From positions 1 through 56,924 of the forward strand of contig JAEEWG010000019.1 in NCBI GenBank assembly GCA_016287245.1: DNA of 56,924 nucleotides, given 5' to 3'. The notes under the pieces are model-generated. The model ran no database searches. It was given only the letters and a program-made list of their open reading frames with translations, and was not told where the DNA came from. This document shows, piece by piece, positions 17,073 to 26,272 of this stretch; the stretch's first letter is position 1; each line of letters opens with the position of its first letter. The position numbers and the translations under genes are program-made. Source of the stretch: Clostridia bacterium (lineage in GTDB: Bacteria; Bacillota; Clostridia; Saccharofermentanales; Saccharofermentanaceae).

Positions 17073-19553
17073 ATGAGTCTTTGTTCGATATGTAAGAAGA
17101 ATGTCGCGTTCGTATTTACCACCCGTTTTGAAAACAACGAACGCATTAATGAGGGGCTTTGTATTAAGTGTGCCTTTGAGACAGGGATCGGTGGCATCGA
17201 AGAGATGTTCACCGCGGCCGGCATCAATGAGGATAACATCGACGAGGTCACGGAGAGATTGAACCGTCTGATGGGTGGAGCGGAGACCACCGATGCACAG
17301 GAACTTTTCAAGATGCTTGTTAACGAGACGCTTCCCAGAGATATGGACGGAGGCGAAGAATACGATGACGAGTCCGAAGAGTTTGAGGAGAACGACATCG
17401 AGCTTCCTTATGACGGGGAATTGCCCGAAGAGGGCCCGTCTCCGGAAGTGAAACGCCGCCCGCTTTTCCCGTTTGATATCTTCGGCGCGTCGAATAACGA
17501 GGACCCGGAGGATGAAAATGACTCCAATCTTGGGTTCCTGCATTTAGGAAAAGATAAAGAGAAGAAAAAGAATACCAAGGGTACATCGAAGAATAAGAAG
17601 AAGTTTCTCGAACAGTACGGTACCAATCTGACCCAGCAGGCCAGAGAAGGGAAGATCGACCGTCTTGTCGGCCGTGAAAAGGAACTTGAACGTATCGTTC
17701 AGATCTTAAACCGCCGTTCCAAGAATAATCCGGCCCTGATCGGTGAGCCGGGTGTTGGTAAGACTGCCATTGCCGAGGGTCTTGCGGTGAAGATCGCAAA
17801 TGGGGAAGTTCCGCAGAAACTCATGAACATGTCCGTGTATCTTCTGGACATGACGGCTATGGTCGCCGGAACGCAGTTCCGTGGACAGTTCGAGAGCCGC
17901 ATGAAGAATGTGGTCGATGAGGCCAGTAAGTCTCAGGACTGCATCCTGGTCATCGACGAGATCCATAACATAATGGGCGCAGGTGATGCCGAAGGTGCCA
18001 TGAATGCTGCCAATATCTTAAAGCCGGCACTGGCCCGAGGCGAGATCCGTGTAATCGGTTCGACCACACTGGATGAATACCGCCGTCATATCGAGAAGGA
18101 TTCCGCTTTGGAAAGAAGATTCCAGAAGGTCATTATCGAGGAGCCGTCCATCGAAGACAGCATCGAGATCTTAAAGGGTATCCGCGATTACTATGAGAAG
18201 CACCATTTCGTGACATATCCGGACGATATCATCGAATACACCGTCCGTATGTCTTCGCGATATATCACCGACAGATATCTGCCGGATAAGGCCATCGATA
18301 TCCTCGATGAGGCCGGATCCCGCGCCAACCTTGAAGAGGTGCGTCTGGTGACGCTTGCGCAGCAGAAGGAAGAATATGAAGCGCTGGAGAAAGAAGTAAA
18401 GGCTTTAGAGACGCGTATTGAGATGTCTGCAACTCCTGAGGAGATCGAGCATGAGCATCTTTATGAGCGTCAGGCGGAGAAGAAATCCCGCGTGCTTCGA
18501 CTCGAAAAGGAGATCGCTTCGCTGGAAAATGAACTGATCCCGACGATCATTACGAAAGAGGATGTCTGCCGTGTCATCGAGATGTGGACAGGTATCCCGG
18601 TTCAGCGTATCTCTGAATCCGAGTCTGAAAGACTTCTCAAACTTGAAGAACGTCTGCATAAGAGAGTTATCGGCCAGGAAAAAGCTGTAAGTGCGCTCGC
18701 CCGTGCGATCAGAAGAAGCCGTTCCGGTTTTGGCAAGAAGCATAAGCCGGCTTCCTTTATCTTTGTCGGTCCGACAGGTGTCGGTAAGACCGAGCTCGTG
18801 AAGACCCTGGCGGAAGCGATGTTCGCCCGTGAAGATGCGCTGATCCGTATCGATATGTCCGAGTTTATGGAAGCGCATACCGTCAGTAAACTTATCGGTT
18901 CTCCACCGGGTTATGTCGGTTACGATGACGGCGGACAGCTTACCGAGAGAGTAAGAAGAAAACCATATTCGGTCATTCTTTTCGATGAGGTCGAGAAGGC
19001 GCACCCGGATGTGTTTAACATGATGCTCCAGATCTTAGACGACGGCCGCCTGACGGACTCCCACGGAAGACTTGTCAACTTCGAGAACACGATCGTGGTC
19101 ATGACTTCAAATGCCGGTACATCCTTAAAGGCGAACGGCTTCGGTTTTGGTGCCGACGGACAGATCGCGCTTGAAAACCGCGTACAGACGGCACTGAAAG
19201 AACAGTTCCGTCCGGAATTCCTGAACCGTATCGACGAGATCGTCATTTTCCAGGAACTCTCCAAAGAAGAGATCCGCCAGATCGTAGATCTTATGCTCAA
19301 GGAAGTATCTGACCAGCTTAAGGAGAAGGGCGTGGCCTTAACTGTATCCGAAGCGGCGAAGGACGAGCTTGCGAAGGAAGGATACGATCCGAAATATGGC
19401 GCACGTCCGCTCCGTAAGACTATTCAGAAGAGACTGGAAGATCCTCTCTCGGATATGTTCCTTGCCGGAAAGCTGGAAAAAGCGGCCAAGGTCTCTGTGG
19501 GATATAGAAAAGACCAGTTCACCTTCGATGTCAAAGAGAAGAAAGAAGAGTGA
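17073..19553 (+). CDS. clpE: ClpE-type Clp protease ATPase subunit
   Basis: An 826-residue Hsp100 unfoldase. It lacks the double Clp_N repeat of ClpC and instead begins with a zinc finger (Cys4, Cys7, Cys30, Cys33), as in ClpE. An acidic linker and a lysine-rich patch follow. AAA domain 1 has Walker A GEPGVGKT and the LVIDEIHNIMGAG segment. A middle coiled coil (about 430-500) comes next, then AAA domain 2 with GPTGVGKTELVK and FDEVEKAHPDVFNMMLQ. The C-terminal D2-small domain has YDPKYGARPLR. It should unfold substrates for ClpP under stress; clpP is not in the window. Placement behind uvrA suggests a shared stress operon. No CtsR box was recognised upstream. Confidence 0.88.
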   Translation: MSLCSICKKNVAFVFTTRFENNERINEGLCIKCAFETGIGGIEEMFTAAGINEDNIDEVTERLNRLMGGAETTDAQELFKMLVNETLPRDMDGGEEYDDESEEFEENDIELPYDGELPEEGPSPEVKRRPLFPFDIFGASNNEDPEDENDSNLGFLHLGKDKEKKKNTKGTSKNKKKFLEQYGTNLTQQAREGKIDRLVGREKELERIVQILNRRSKNNPALIGEPGVGKTAIAEGLAVKIANGEVPQKLMNMSVYLLDMTAMVAGTQFRGQFESRMKNVVDEASKSQDCILVIDEIHNIMGAGDAEGAMNAANILKPALARGEIRVIGSTTLDEYRRHIEKDSALERRFQKVIIEEPSIEDSIEILKGIRDYYEKHHFVTYPDDIIEYTVRMSSRYITDRYLPDKAIDILDEAGSRANLEEVRLVTLAQQKEEYEALEKEVKALETRIEMSATPEEIEHEHLYERQAEKKSRVLRLEKEIASLENELIPTIITKEDVCRVIEMWTGIPVQRISESESERLLKLEERLHKRVIGQEKAVSALARAIRRSRSGFGKKHKPASFIFVGPTGVGKTELVKTLAEAMFAREDALIRIDMSEFMEAHTVSKLIGSPPGYVGYDDGGQLTERVRRKPYSVILFDEVEKAHPDVFNMMLQILDDGRLTDSHGRLVNFENTIVVMTSNAGTSLKANGFGFGADGQIALENRVQTALKEQFRPEFLNRIDEIVIFQELSKEEIRQIVDLMLKEVSDQLKEKGVALTVSEAAKDELAKEGYDPKYGARPLRKTIQKRLEDPLSDMFLAGKLEKAAKVSVGYRKDQFTFDVKEKKEE

Positions 19554-19595
19554 CGGGGCAAAAGTCCTGCTCAATAAGTTGTGCATTTAAAAGAA

Positions 19596-19634
19596 AAAGG
19601 GCGTCTCCATTAACTCGCTGGAGACGCCCTTTTG
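19596..19634. terminator. Bidirectional terminator between clpE and argJ
   Basis: AAAAGGGCGTCTCC (19596-19609) pairs perfectly with GGAGACGCCCTTTT (19621-19634) over an 11-base loop. T-runs occur on both strands, which suits the convergent genes. Confidence 0.92.
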
Positions 19635-19652
19635 TAATCGACTTATCTAAGA

Positions 19653-20864
19653 TCAGCTTCTGTAGCTGGCATTGATCTTTACATAGTCATAGGTGAAGTC
19701 GCATGTCCACATACGGTCGCAGTACTCGCCATCGTTTAACTCGACACGGATCAGGATATCGTGCTCGGAGAGCTTTTCTTTTGCGACATCCTCGTCGAAG
19801 GGGAGAGCTACGCCTTTTTCATATACCGGAAGGCCGGATAAGAACATGCTGATCTTATCAGGATCGATGTCAGCGCCGGAGTATCCGAGTGCCGTGATGA
19901 AACGTCCGCAGTTGGCGTCCTGGCCGAAGATCGCGGTCTTGCAGAGAGGGGAACGGCAGATGGCGAGAACACAAAGGTAAGCATCCTTTTCTGTTTTAGC
20001 ACCGACGACCTCGACCTCGACAAGTTTGGAAGCGCCTTCGCCATCAGAAGCGATCATCTTCGCAAGATCGAAGCAAAGTGCGTGGAAAGCTTCCTTAAAG
20101 GTCTCATACTCTTCAGTATCTTTCTTGATCTCCGGTGTTTCGGAAGCGCCGTTGGCAAGGATCACGACCATGTCGCATACAGAAGTGTCGCCGTCGACGG
20201 AAACACGGTTATAGGTATCTTTTACGTTATCACTGATCATGGACTGAAGAACGTCCTGAGAGATGTTGGCGTCAGTTGTGAATACGGAGATCATGGTCGC
20301 GAGGTTCGGGTGGATCATACCGGAGCCCTTGGCGATCGCGGCAATCGTGATCTCTTTGCCGAAGATGCTGACAGTGGCAGCGACTTCCTTCGGCTGCGTA
20401 TCTGTCGTCATAATAGCGCGCTCAGCAAGATGGCCGCATTCCTCGGAAGAAGAAGCATTCTTCAGAAGACCGGGGATCGCGGAACAGATTTTTTTAAGCG
20501 GAAGACGGGAACCGATGACACCGGTGGAAGCGGTGAGGACCTCGTCGGCGCTGATACCGAGCTCTAAGGCAGCGGCTTTGGCCATCTCGGTGGCATCGTT
20601 TTCGCCATCTTGGCCGACGCAGGCATTGGCATTACCGCTGTTGATGAGGATACCGCGAACGGACTCTCTTTGCTTGATAAGAGCGATGGAACGGGTCAGG
20701 GAATGGCCCTTGACGAGATTGGAAGTATATACGCCGGCGACGTTGGCCGGGCGGTCCGATCCGATATAAGCCAGGTCAGGATTGCCGTTCGGCTTAAGCC
20801 CGGCATGCACGCCATTGGCGATAAATCCCTGCGGGAGAGTGATATAAGCGTTTTCGATATCCAT
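19653..20864 (-). CDS. argJ: Bifunctional glutamate N-acetyltransferase / ornithine acetyltransferase
   Basis: A 403-residue ArgJ, which transfers the acetyl group from N-acetylornithine to glutamate in the cyclic arginine pathway and may also use acetyl-CoA. The self-cleavage site lies in GSGMIHPNLATMISVF, between Ala and the nucleophilic Thr. Other family segments are NSGNANACVGQDGENDA, STGVIGSRLP and GQDANCGRFITALGYSG. The length is normal. Read on the minus strand, GAGG precedes the ATG by nine bases and a TATAAT lies at 20896-20901. Other arginine genes are not adjacent except argS much further on, so argJ appears to be a single gene here. Confidence 0.95.
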   Translation of the reverse strand: MDIENAYITLPQGFIANGVHAGLKPNGNPDLAYIGSDRPANVAGVYTSNLVKGHSLTRSIALIKQRESVRGILINSGNANACVGQDGENDATEMAKAAALELGISADEVLTASTGVIGSRLPLKKICSAIPGLLKNASSSEECGHLAERAIMTTDTQPKEVAATVSIFGKEITIAAIAKGSGMIHPNLATMISVFTTDANISQDVLQSMISDNVKDTYNRVSVDGDTSVCDMVVILANGASETPEIKKDTEEYETFKEAFHALCFDLAKMIASDGEGASKLVEVEVVGAKTEKDAYLCVLAICRSPLCKTAIFGQDANCGRFITALGYSGADIDPDKISMFLSGLPVYEKGVALPFDEDVAKEKLSEHDILIRVELNDGEYCDRMWTCDFTYDYVKINASYRS

Positions 20865-20958
20865 GAGAAATACCTCGGTTCATTAATGTAGGAGCATTAT
20901 ACACCAACACTATATCCTTTTTCTATATTAGAGATCTACACGAAAGGAAAATAAGTGC

Positions 20959-20988
20959 TTGACATTTCAGGTGGGAAAACATTATAAT
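20959..20988 (+). promoter_or_regulatory. Promoter of the tRNA-His-Gln-Lys cluster
   Basis: TTGACA (20959-20964) and TATAAT (20983-20988), spacer 18 bases, lie 26 bases before tRNA-His. Both boxes are exact consensus, as expected for a stable-RNA promoter. Confidence 0.85.
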
Positions 20989-21014
20989 TTCGTAGTGCCT
21001 TTTGGGAGAATCTT

Positions 21015-21092
21015 GGTGGGATTAGCTCAGTTGGTTAGAGCGCTAGTTTGTGGCACTAGAGGCCATGGGTTCGACTCCCATATCCCACCCCA
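21015..21092 (+). tRNA. tRNA-His (anticodon GTG)
   Basis: Acceptor GTGGGAT pairs with ATCCCAC. The extra G at 21015 faces C73, the hallmark of histidine tRNA. The anticodon loop TTTGTGG gives GTG. CCA is encoded at 21090-21092. Confidence 0.95.
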
Positions 21093-21112
21093 CTAAATCC
21101 CCAGGGAGTCAA

Positions 21113-21187
21113 TGGGGTATAGCCAAGCGGTAAGGCACGGGACTTTGACTCCCGCATTCGTAGGTCCGAATCCTGCTACCCCAGCCA
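21113..21187 (+). tRNA. tRNA-Gln (anticodon TTG)
   Basis: Acceptor TGGGGTA pairs with TACCCCA, and G73 is followed by an encoded CCA. The anticodon stem CGGGA/TCCCG encloses loop CTTTGAC, giving TTG for CAA. Confidence 0.94.
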
Positions 21188-21190
21188 TAT

Positions 21191-21266
21191 GGTTCACTAG
21201 CTCAGTCGGTAGAGCACTTGACTTTTAATCAAGGGGTCTGGAGTTCGAGCCTCCAGTGAGCCACCA
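21191..21266 (+). tRNA. tRNA-Lys (anticodon TTT)
   Basis: Acceptor GGTTCAC pairs with GTGAGCC through one G-T wobble. The anticodon loop CTTTTAA gives TTT for AAA. CCA is encoded. It lies three bases after tRNA-Gln, so the three are processed from one transcript. Confidence 0.94.
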
Positions 21267-21276
21267 TAGTAAATAG

Positions 21277-21309
21277 AGGAGCTGCCTTTAAAAAGGCGGC
21301 TCCTTTGGT
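21277..21309 (+). terminator. Terminator of the tRNA cluster
   Basis: AGGAGCTGCCTTT and AAAGGCGGCTCCTTT form a 12-13 base-pair stem with one G-T pair, followed by a T-rich stretch. Confidence 0.85.
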
Positions 21310-21427
21310 TTTACGGGGATTTGTTTTCTTTGCGATAAAAAATCTGTGATATGGCTGTAACCTGTGTAAAACAAAGATTTGTTAGTATAGTGTCGAATAC
21401 ATATATGAGGATAAAAGGAATACGTAT

Positions 21428-23707
21428 ATGTTACGGAAAATGAAAAACAGCACACAGCAGGCCATTGTGCGAGCATGCGCAGCGGCGGTCTCGTGTGCAT
21501 GCCTTGTGGGAGGACTTCCGAAAAGTGACCTCCTGCTAGCAGACAAGGGCGACAGCTCCATTGCGTCCGGGACTACAGTTTCGGCACCGTCGGAGAGCAT
21601 AGCGTCCTCAGGCGCTCGCGCGCTTTCGGCGAATGCGACGGTGACCGTACCTGAGGAGTCGAACGTTCGTAAAAATCCTAGTACTGTTAATACACCGATT
21701 GTTGGCGTTGTGAAAAACGGCGACCGCGTGCAGGTCCTTGAAGCCATTGCCACGACAGGGGACCCGAAATGCAATACCTGGTGCAAGATCAACTTCTTAA
21801 ATGAAAGCGGGCAGATCGTTACCGGATATATGGCGGAATACTTTCTGACACTGGATGAAGGGGTGAAGATCCCGGATTCTTCTGAGACCGAGACGACAAC
21901 TACCGAAACGAAAAGCACAGAGACAACGGAAACGACAGAGACGACCGAACCCTCTGAACCGGATCCTGAAATCACCGGTGATTTTGCCGAAGAACTGGCA
22001 GCCTTCCCGGAAAGTTATAAGCCATATCTTCAGAAGCTCCATAAAGCTCATCCGAACTGGCATTTCCGTGCCGTGAATGTGTCAAGATCCTTCGAAGATA
22101 CGGTGAATCTGGAATCCCGTCTCGGTGTAAGCCTTATCGAGAATTCCGTAAATGATGCATGGAAATCTACGGTTGCAGGTGCCTACGACTGGCTTGCTTC
22201 CGAATATACTCCCTATGACGGAAACTACTGGGTAAATGCAAGTTCTAATCTTGTGAAGTATTATCTCGATCCGAGAAACATGCTGACGGAACAGAGCGTA
22301 TTCCAGTTCCTGAATCTCTCCTTTGACAGCAAGTATCAGACTGTGAAAACGGTACAGGGACTTCTGAACGGGACGTTTATGGAATCGGCGACGATCGAAA
22401 GTCTCGATGGGAAAGAGCAGATCTCCTATGCGGTCGCTTTTTATGTGGCCGGCAAAGAATCGAAAGCCAATCCGATATTCCTTGCGGCGAAGTGCCTTCA
22501 GGAAGTGTCGGCGAACGGAAGTAATTCCACTTCCGGTGATTATTATTCCGATTACTATCAGAATCACTATGTCGGTCTTTATAACTACTTTAATATCGGC
22601 GCGTCCTCGGATAAAGATCCTGTCGCGAAGGGTCTGGCTTTTGCCCGTGACGGCTATAAGGATGTAAACGGGAATCCTATCACAAAAAAGAATGAGTATG
22701 CGCTTCTTCCGTGGATCACGCCGTATAGATCGATCATCGGCGGAAGCAGGATCATCGCGGAGAACTATATTAATAAGGGACAGAATACGATCTATTTCAT
22801 GAAGTTCAATGTCTCTCCTAATGAGAAGTCACAGTACGGCAACCATCAGTACATGACCAATATCCGGGGAGCGGCTTCTGAATCGAAAAAGATGTATAAT
22901 GCCTATTCCAAAGCGGGAATACTGGACACACCGATGCTCTTTTCCATTCCTGTATATAAGAATATGCCGGAGAGTGCATGTCCGCTGCCGAAAGAAGACG
23001 GAAATACGAATGCATATCTCAAAGATCTTTCTGTCGACGGATACTCGCTTACTCCTCAGTTTGATTCACTGACATGCCAGGATTATTCACTGGTCGTTCC
23101 GGCTTCCTGTAAGAGCATTCATATCAATGCCGTTCCGGCCTGCAGCAAGGCTAAGGTAAGCGGTATCGGAGATGTTGCGCTTGGTGAAAGTGTGACCACC
23201 GTCGTGATCAAGGTCACTGCGGAAAACGGATTTGAAAAGGAATATACGCTGAACGTCGCAAGAAGTACGGAAGCGTTTGAGAACTACTTTACGACCACCC
23301 TGCCAAATCAGGATAACTTCTTTGGCGGTATCGAACCCGGAACGACCGTAGGCGAGACCAAAGCCATGTTCCAGATCGCGGAAGGGTATAAGATCACGCA
23401 GACGAATCAGAACGGACAGGTCAGATCGGATTCGAAGATCGTCTGCACAGGCGATATGATCGTGATCAAGGACGCAGAAGGAAAGACGGTTTATATTGCC
23501 ACGCTATTTGTCCGCGGCGATTCGAACTGCGATGGCAAGATCAGTGCGGCAGATCTGACGCTGATCGCCAGAAGCATTCTCGGAAAAGGCACACTGACCG
23601 CTGCAGGAATGAATGCAGGCGATGCGAATAAGGATAATAAGGTAAATGCGGCAGATCTTACGGTAATTGCAAGATATCTGCTGAAGAAAGGCGAACTGAA
23701 ACAATGA
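21428..23707 (+). CDS. Secreted SH3 / putative glucosaminidase protein with C-terminal dockerin
   Basis: A 759-residue secreted modular protein. After the signal peptide come a bacterial SH3 domain (about 65-140; NVRKNPSTVNTPIVGVVKNG), a Thr/Glu linker and a large domain (about 195-510; KPYLQKLHKAHPNWHFRAVN onward). This domain resembles LytD-type N-acetylglucosaminidases, which cleave peptidoglycan glycans. A cadherin-like beta-sandwich (about 525-620) follows. A type I dockerin ends the protein with two calcium loops, GDSNCDGKISAADLTLIAR and GDANKDNKVNAADLTVIAR, both with full Asp/Asn ligands. The stop overlaps an ATG, and the next gene encodes a cohesin, so the two products probably bind each other. 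AAAGGA precedes the start by eight bases. Confidence 0.85.
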   Translation: MLRKMKNSTQQAIVRACAAAVSCACLVGGLPKSDLLLADKGDSSIASGTTVSAPSESIASSGARALSANATVTVPEESNVRKNPSTVNTPIVGVVKNGDRVQVLEAIATTGDPKCNTWCKINFLNESGQIVTGYMAEYFLTLDEGVKIPDSSETETTTTETKSTETTETTETTEPSEPDPEITGDFAEELAAFPESYKPYLQKLHKAHPNWHFRAVNVSRSFEDTVNLESRLGVSLIENSVNDAWKSTVAGAYDWLASEYTPYDGNYWVNASSNLVKYYLDPRNMLTEQSVFQFLNLSFDSKYQTVKTVQGLLNGTFMESATIESLDGKEQISYAVAFYVAGKESKANPIFLAAKCLQEVSANGSNSTSGDYYSDYYQNHYVGLYNYFNIGASSDKDPVAKGLAFARDGYKDVNGNPITKKNEYALLPWITPYRSIIGGSRIIAENYINKGQNTIYFMKFNVSPNEKSQYGNHQYMTNIRGAASESKKMYNAYSKAGILDTPMLFSIPVYKNMPESACPLPKEDGNTNAYLKDLSVDGYSLTPQFDSLTCQDYSLVVPASCKSIHINAVPACSKAKVSGIGDVALGESVTTVVIKVTAENGFEKEYTLNVARSTEAFENYFTTTLPNQDNFFGGIEPGTTVGETKAMFQIAEGYKITQTNQNGQVRSDSKIVCTGDMIVIKDAEGKTVYIATLFVRGDSNCDGKISAADLTLIARSILGKGTLTAAGMNAGDANKDNKVNAADLTVIARYLLKKGELKQ

Positions 23708-23757
23708 GTACTATAATATATGCACCGGGTAGATCCGGGGAAGACAGAGGAATGAAA

Positions 23758-25602
23758 ATGAGAAGAAATATAAAGAGTATCCTGAGCGGAGGACTTTCGC
23801 TTCTTACAGCTGCAGCGATCATGATCGGTGTGATCTCGACGGGTAAGGTCTGGGCAGATCCGGCCGCCAGTCTCTCCAAGAGCGGAAGTGCGGAAGTCGG
23901 AAAGACGATCTCCGTAAATGTCAAGCTTAGCGGCGATGGCCCTTACGGCGGTTATAACGGAAGTTTCTCCTATGACAGTTCCTATCTTCAGTTTCAGGGA
24001 TTGAGCGCTGGAAACTACGGTACGGCAAACTTCGGAAAAGACGGAAACTCGTTCCTGGATTATAACTGTACGATCCCGTCCGGTTCGACGATCGTCGTTA
24101 TCGAGTTCAAGTGCCTTAAAGAAGGAAATACGAAGATCTCCGTTAGCCTCGAGGTATCTTCTCAGGATGGTTATTCAAGCTACGGCACAAGCGCAGCGGC
24201 AAATATCGATATCAGTGCACCTGTCGTTCTTTCGGGAAACAACTACCTGAGCTCGCTTTCTGTTGCTCCGGGTACCCTGAGTCCTTCTTTTAATAAAGAT
24301 ACGCAGAACTACCACGTGACTGTCAGCGAGTCGACAACATCTATCGCTGTAACCGCAACTGCAGAGCATTCCGCCGCGAAAGTCTCTCTCAACGGTGTGC
24401 AGAAGGATCTTTCCAGAGGCGATAATACGGTAAAAGTAACGGTCACCGCAGAAAATGGTGACACACGTACATATAAGATACACGTAACGAGAGGTACGCC
24501 GACACCAACTCCGGAACCGTATCCGGTCATCTCCTGTAACGATCACAGTTATACTATCCTGGAAAAAGGATCTCTGGAGGAAGCGCCGAGCGGTTTTACC
24601 TGGTCTGAAACGACGTATAACAGTAAGAAGATCCCGTGTCTTGTCGGACCGGATGGAACGCTTCTTCTCTGGCTCCTTTCTGATTCCGGTAACGGTCTTT
24701 ATGTATATGATCTGAACAGCCAGACCGTTTCTCCCTGCTACACCTATACGAATGATGTCATCAGCATGATGATCATGCCATTCCCGAAGGAATTCGTAGT
24801 CCCGAGCGGATACGAAAAGAGTACTTATACGTATAAAGAGCAGGAGATCGAAGTTTATAAGAATACCGAACATCCGGAACAGCCGATGCTGATCTATCTT
24901 ATGGGTTCGGAAGGAAAGCAGAATATGTATTATCTCGATGGAGAGACAGGAATGATCATGCCTTTCCGTGGCGATATCTCTGAACTTCTGGCCACTCCGA
25001 CCCCGCTCCCGACGGATACACCGACACCATCTCCGACGCCGGAACCGACTAATACAGTCACCGCGACACCGGAAGTTACACCGGAAGCGGAAGAATCGAC
25101 AGGCATCAACTTCTATAAGACACTCTCGATCCTTTTAGGCGTTTTCTGCGTAGGACTTCTGGCGATGGTCATCATCATGGCGATCCTGAGAAATAAGGAA
25201 AGAAACGAGCTTCTCGGCGTCTATGGGGACGAAGAGGATATCGACGAAGTAGAAGACGAAGACATCGAAGAAGAAGCTGAAGAGGGAATCGATGAAGGCG
25301 ATCATTACTACCAGTTCGGTGACGAGGAAGCCCCTGCACCAAGGCGCCCGGGCGCAAAACGCGCAGGTGACGATGTTCCGAAGCAGGCGGTAAAGGAAGT
25401 CATGGAAGAAAAGAAGGAAGAACCGCTTCCGGATTTCCCGGAATTCCCGGAAAAGAAGCCGGAACCGGTCATCGAACCGGAGATCCCGACACCGGTGATC
25501 AATGTGATCGAGGACCGTATCGATAAGTCGAAGGATGCTTCGGATGAGAATTCCGATGAGGACGGCGACAAGGAAGGCGAAGGAGACGATGGCGAGGTTT
25601 GA
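23758..25602 (+). CDS. Membrane-anchored cohesin-domain protein
   Basis: A 614-residue surface protein. The order is: signal peptide; a single cohesin-like domain (about 30-155), with AEVGKTISVNVKLSGDG, GGYNGSFSYDSSYLQFQGLS and the strand STIVVIEFKCLKEGNTKISV; a cadherin-like domain (YLSSLSVAPGTLSPSFNKDT onward); an unassigned domain of about 150 residues; a TPTPSPTPEPT linker; one transmembrane helix (LLGVFCVGLLAMVIIMAILR); and an acidic, Pro-rich cytoplasmic tail of about 140 residues. Cohesins bind dockerins with high affinity, and the gene just upstream ends in a dockerin. ATG 23758 is chosen because GAGG lies seven bases before it; 23704 and 23752 are alternatives. It resembles an anchoring scaffoldin with one cohesin, not a cellulosomal scaffoldin. 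Confidence 0.78.
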   Translation: MRRNIKSILSGGLSLLTAAAIMIGVISTGKVWADPAASLSKSGSAEVGKTISVNVKLSGDGPYGGYNGSFSYDSSYLQFQGLSAGNYGTANFGKDGNSFLDYNCTIPSGSTIVVIEFKCLKEGNTKISVSLEVSSQDGYSSYGTSAAANIDISAPVVLSGNNYLSSLSVAPGTLSPSFNKDTQNYHVTVSESTTSIAVTATAEHSAAKVSLNGVQKDLSRGDNTVKVTVTAENGDTRTYKIHVTRGTPTPTPEPYPVISCNDHSYTILEKGSLEEAPSGFTWSETTYNSKKIPCLVGPDGTLLLWLLSDSGNGLYVYDLNSQTVSPCYTYTNDVISMMIMPFPKEFVVPSGYEKSTYTYKEQEIEVYKNTEHPEQPMLIYLMGSEGKQNMYYLDGETGMIMPFRGDISELLATPTPLPTDTPTPSPTPEPTNTVTATPEVTPEAEESTGINFYKTLSILLGVFCVGLLAMVIIMAILRNKERNELLGVYGDEEDIDEVEDEDIEEEAEEGIDEGDHYYQFGDEEAPAPRRPGAKRAGDDVPKQAVKEVMEEKKEEPLPDFPEFPEKKPEPVIEPEIPTPVINVIEDRIDKSKDASDENSDEDGDKEGEGDDGEV

Positions 25603-26182
25603 GATCATCACTCCCGTTAAGGGCGCAGTGCTTACGCTTGAGACAAAGAGGCTTCTCCTCTCTGTCTATAAGCCTTCTGCGGCCGAAAAGGTGACGGATT
25701 ATCTTGCGCGAAACAGGAAGTTCCATAAGCCATTTAACCAGACGCAGCGGGACCGCTACTTCACGGTCCCTGAACAGAAAGCTTACCTCAAGTCGGATCT
25801 TTTGCAGTACAAGACGAATACGCAGGTGGGACTTTGGATCAGTACGATCGAAGAACCCTGGCGGATCATCGGAAGGCTTTCCTTTTACAGCATCATTGGT
25901 GGATGCATGAATTCCTGCTTCGTCGGCTACCATATCGACGAAAATGAGCAGGGTAAGGGATATATGACGGAAGCGCTCATGGCAGGATGTGATTTCATGT
26001 TTAAGTATTACCGTCTTCATAGGATCGAGGCCGATGTCATGCCACATAATGAAAGATCGATATCCGTTGTTACAAAATGCGGTTTTGAGAAGATGGGACT
26101 GAATCTTCGATTCATGGAAATAGACGGAAGTTACAAGGATCACATTATGTTCGTCAAACTCAATTCTGACGTCGAAACGTAA
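25589..26182 (+). CDS. RimJ/RimL-type GNAT acetyltransferase
   Basis: A 197-residue cytoplasmic GNAT enzyme. The opening LTLETKRLLLSVYKPSAAEK is typical of the ribosomal-protein N-acetyltransferase branch. The acetyl-CoA motif A is DENEQGKGYMTEAL, and the C-terminal part has the NERSISVVTKCGFEKMG segment, which in this branch forms the last acetyl-CoA contacts. The substrate is not predictable; related proteins acetylate N-termini of ribosomal proteins or small amines. ATG 25589 with AAGGAGA just upstream overlaps the cohesin gene by 14 bases, so it is translated from the same transcript. Confidence 0.85.
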   Translation: MARFEIITPVKGAVLTLETKRLLLSVYKPSAAEKVTDYLARNRKFHKPFNQTQRDRYFTVPEQKAYLKSDLLQYKTNTQVGLWISTIEEPWRIIGRLSFYSIIGGCMNSCFVGYHIDENEQGKGYMTEALMAGCDFMFKYYRLHRIEADVMPHNERSISVVTKCGFEKMGLNLRFMEIDGSYKDHIMFVKLNSDVET

Positions 26183-26272
26183 TCTGTTTGTAAAAAAGGT
26201 TTGCAATAATCCGCAAAGAATGTTGTACTATTATATTAGAGTGAAAGTATAAATCGTGAAGGAGCGTGGCCT

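Noticed and set aside
16791..17543. Minus-strand reading frame across the uvrA-clpE junction
   Set aside because: Both plus-strand genes are certain from their motifs, and this frame shows none.
21428..25602. Cohesin and dockerin read as part of a cellulosome
   Set aside because: There is one cohesin only, the dockerin partner resembles a cell-wall hydrolase, and no glycoside hydrolase for plant polymers is in the window.
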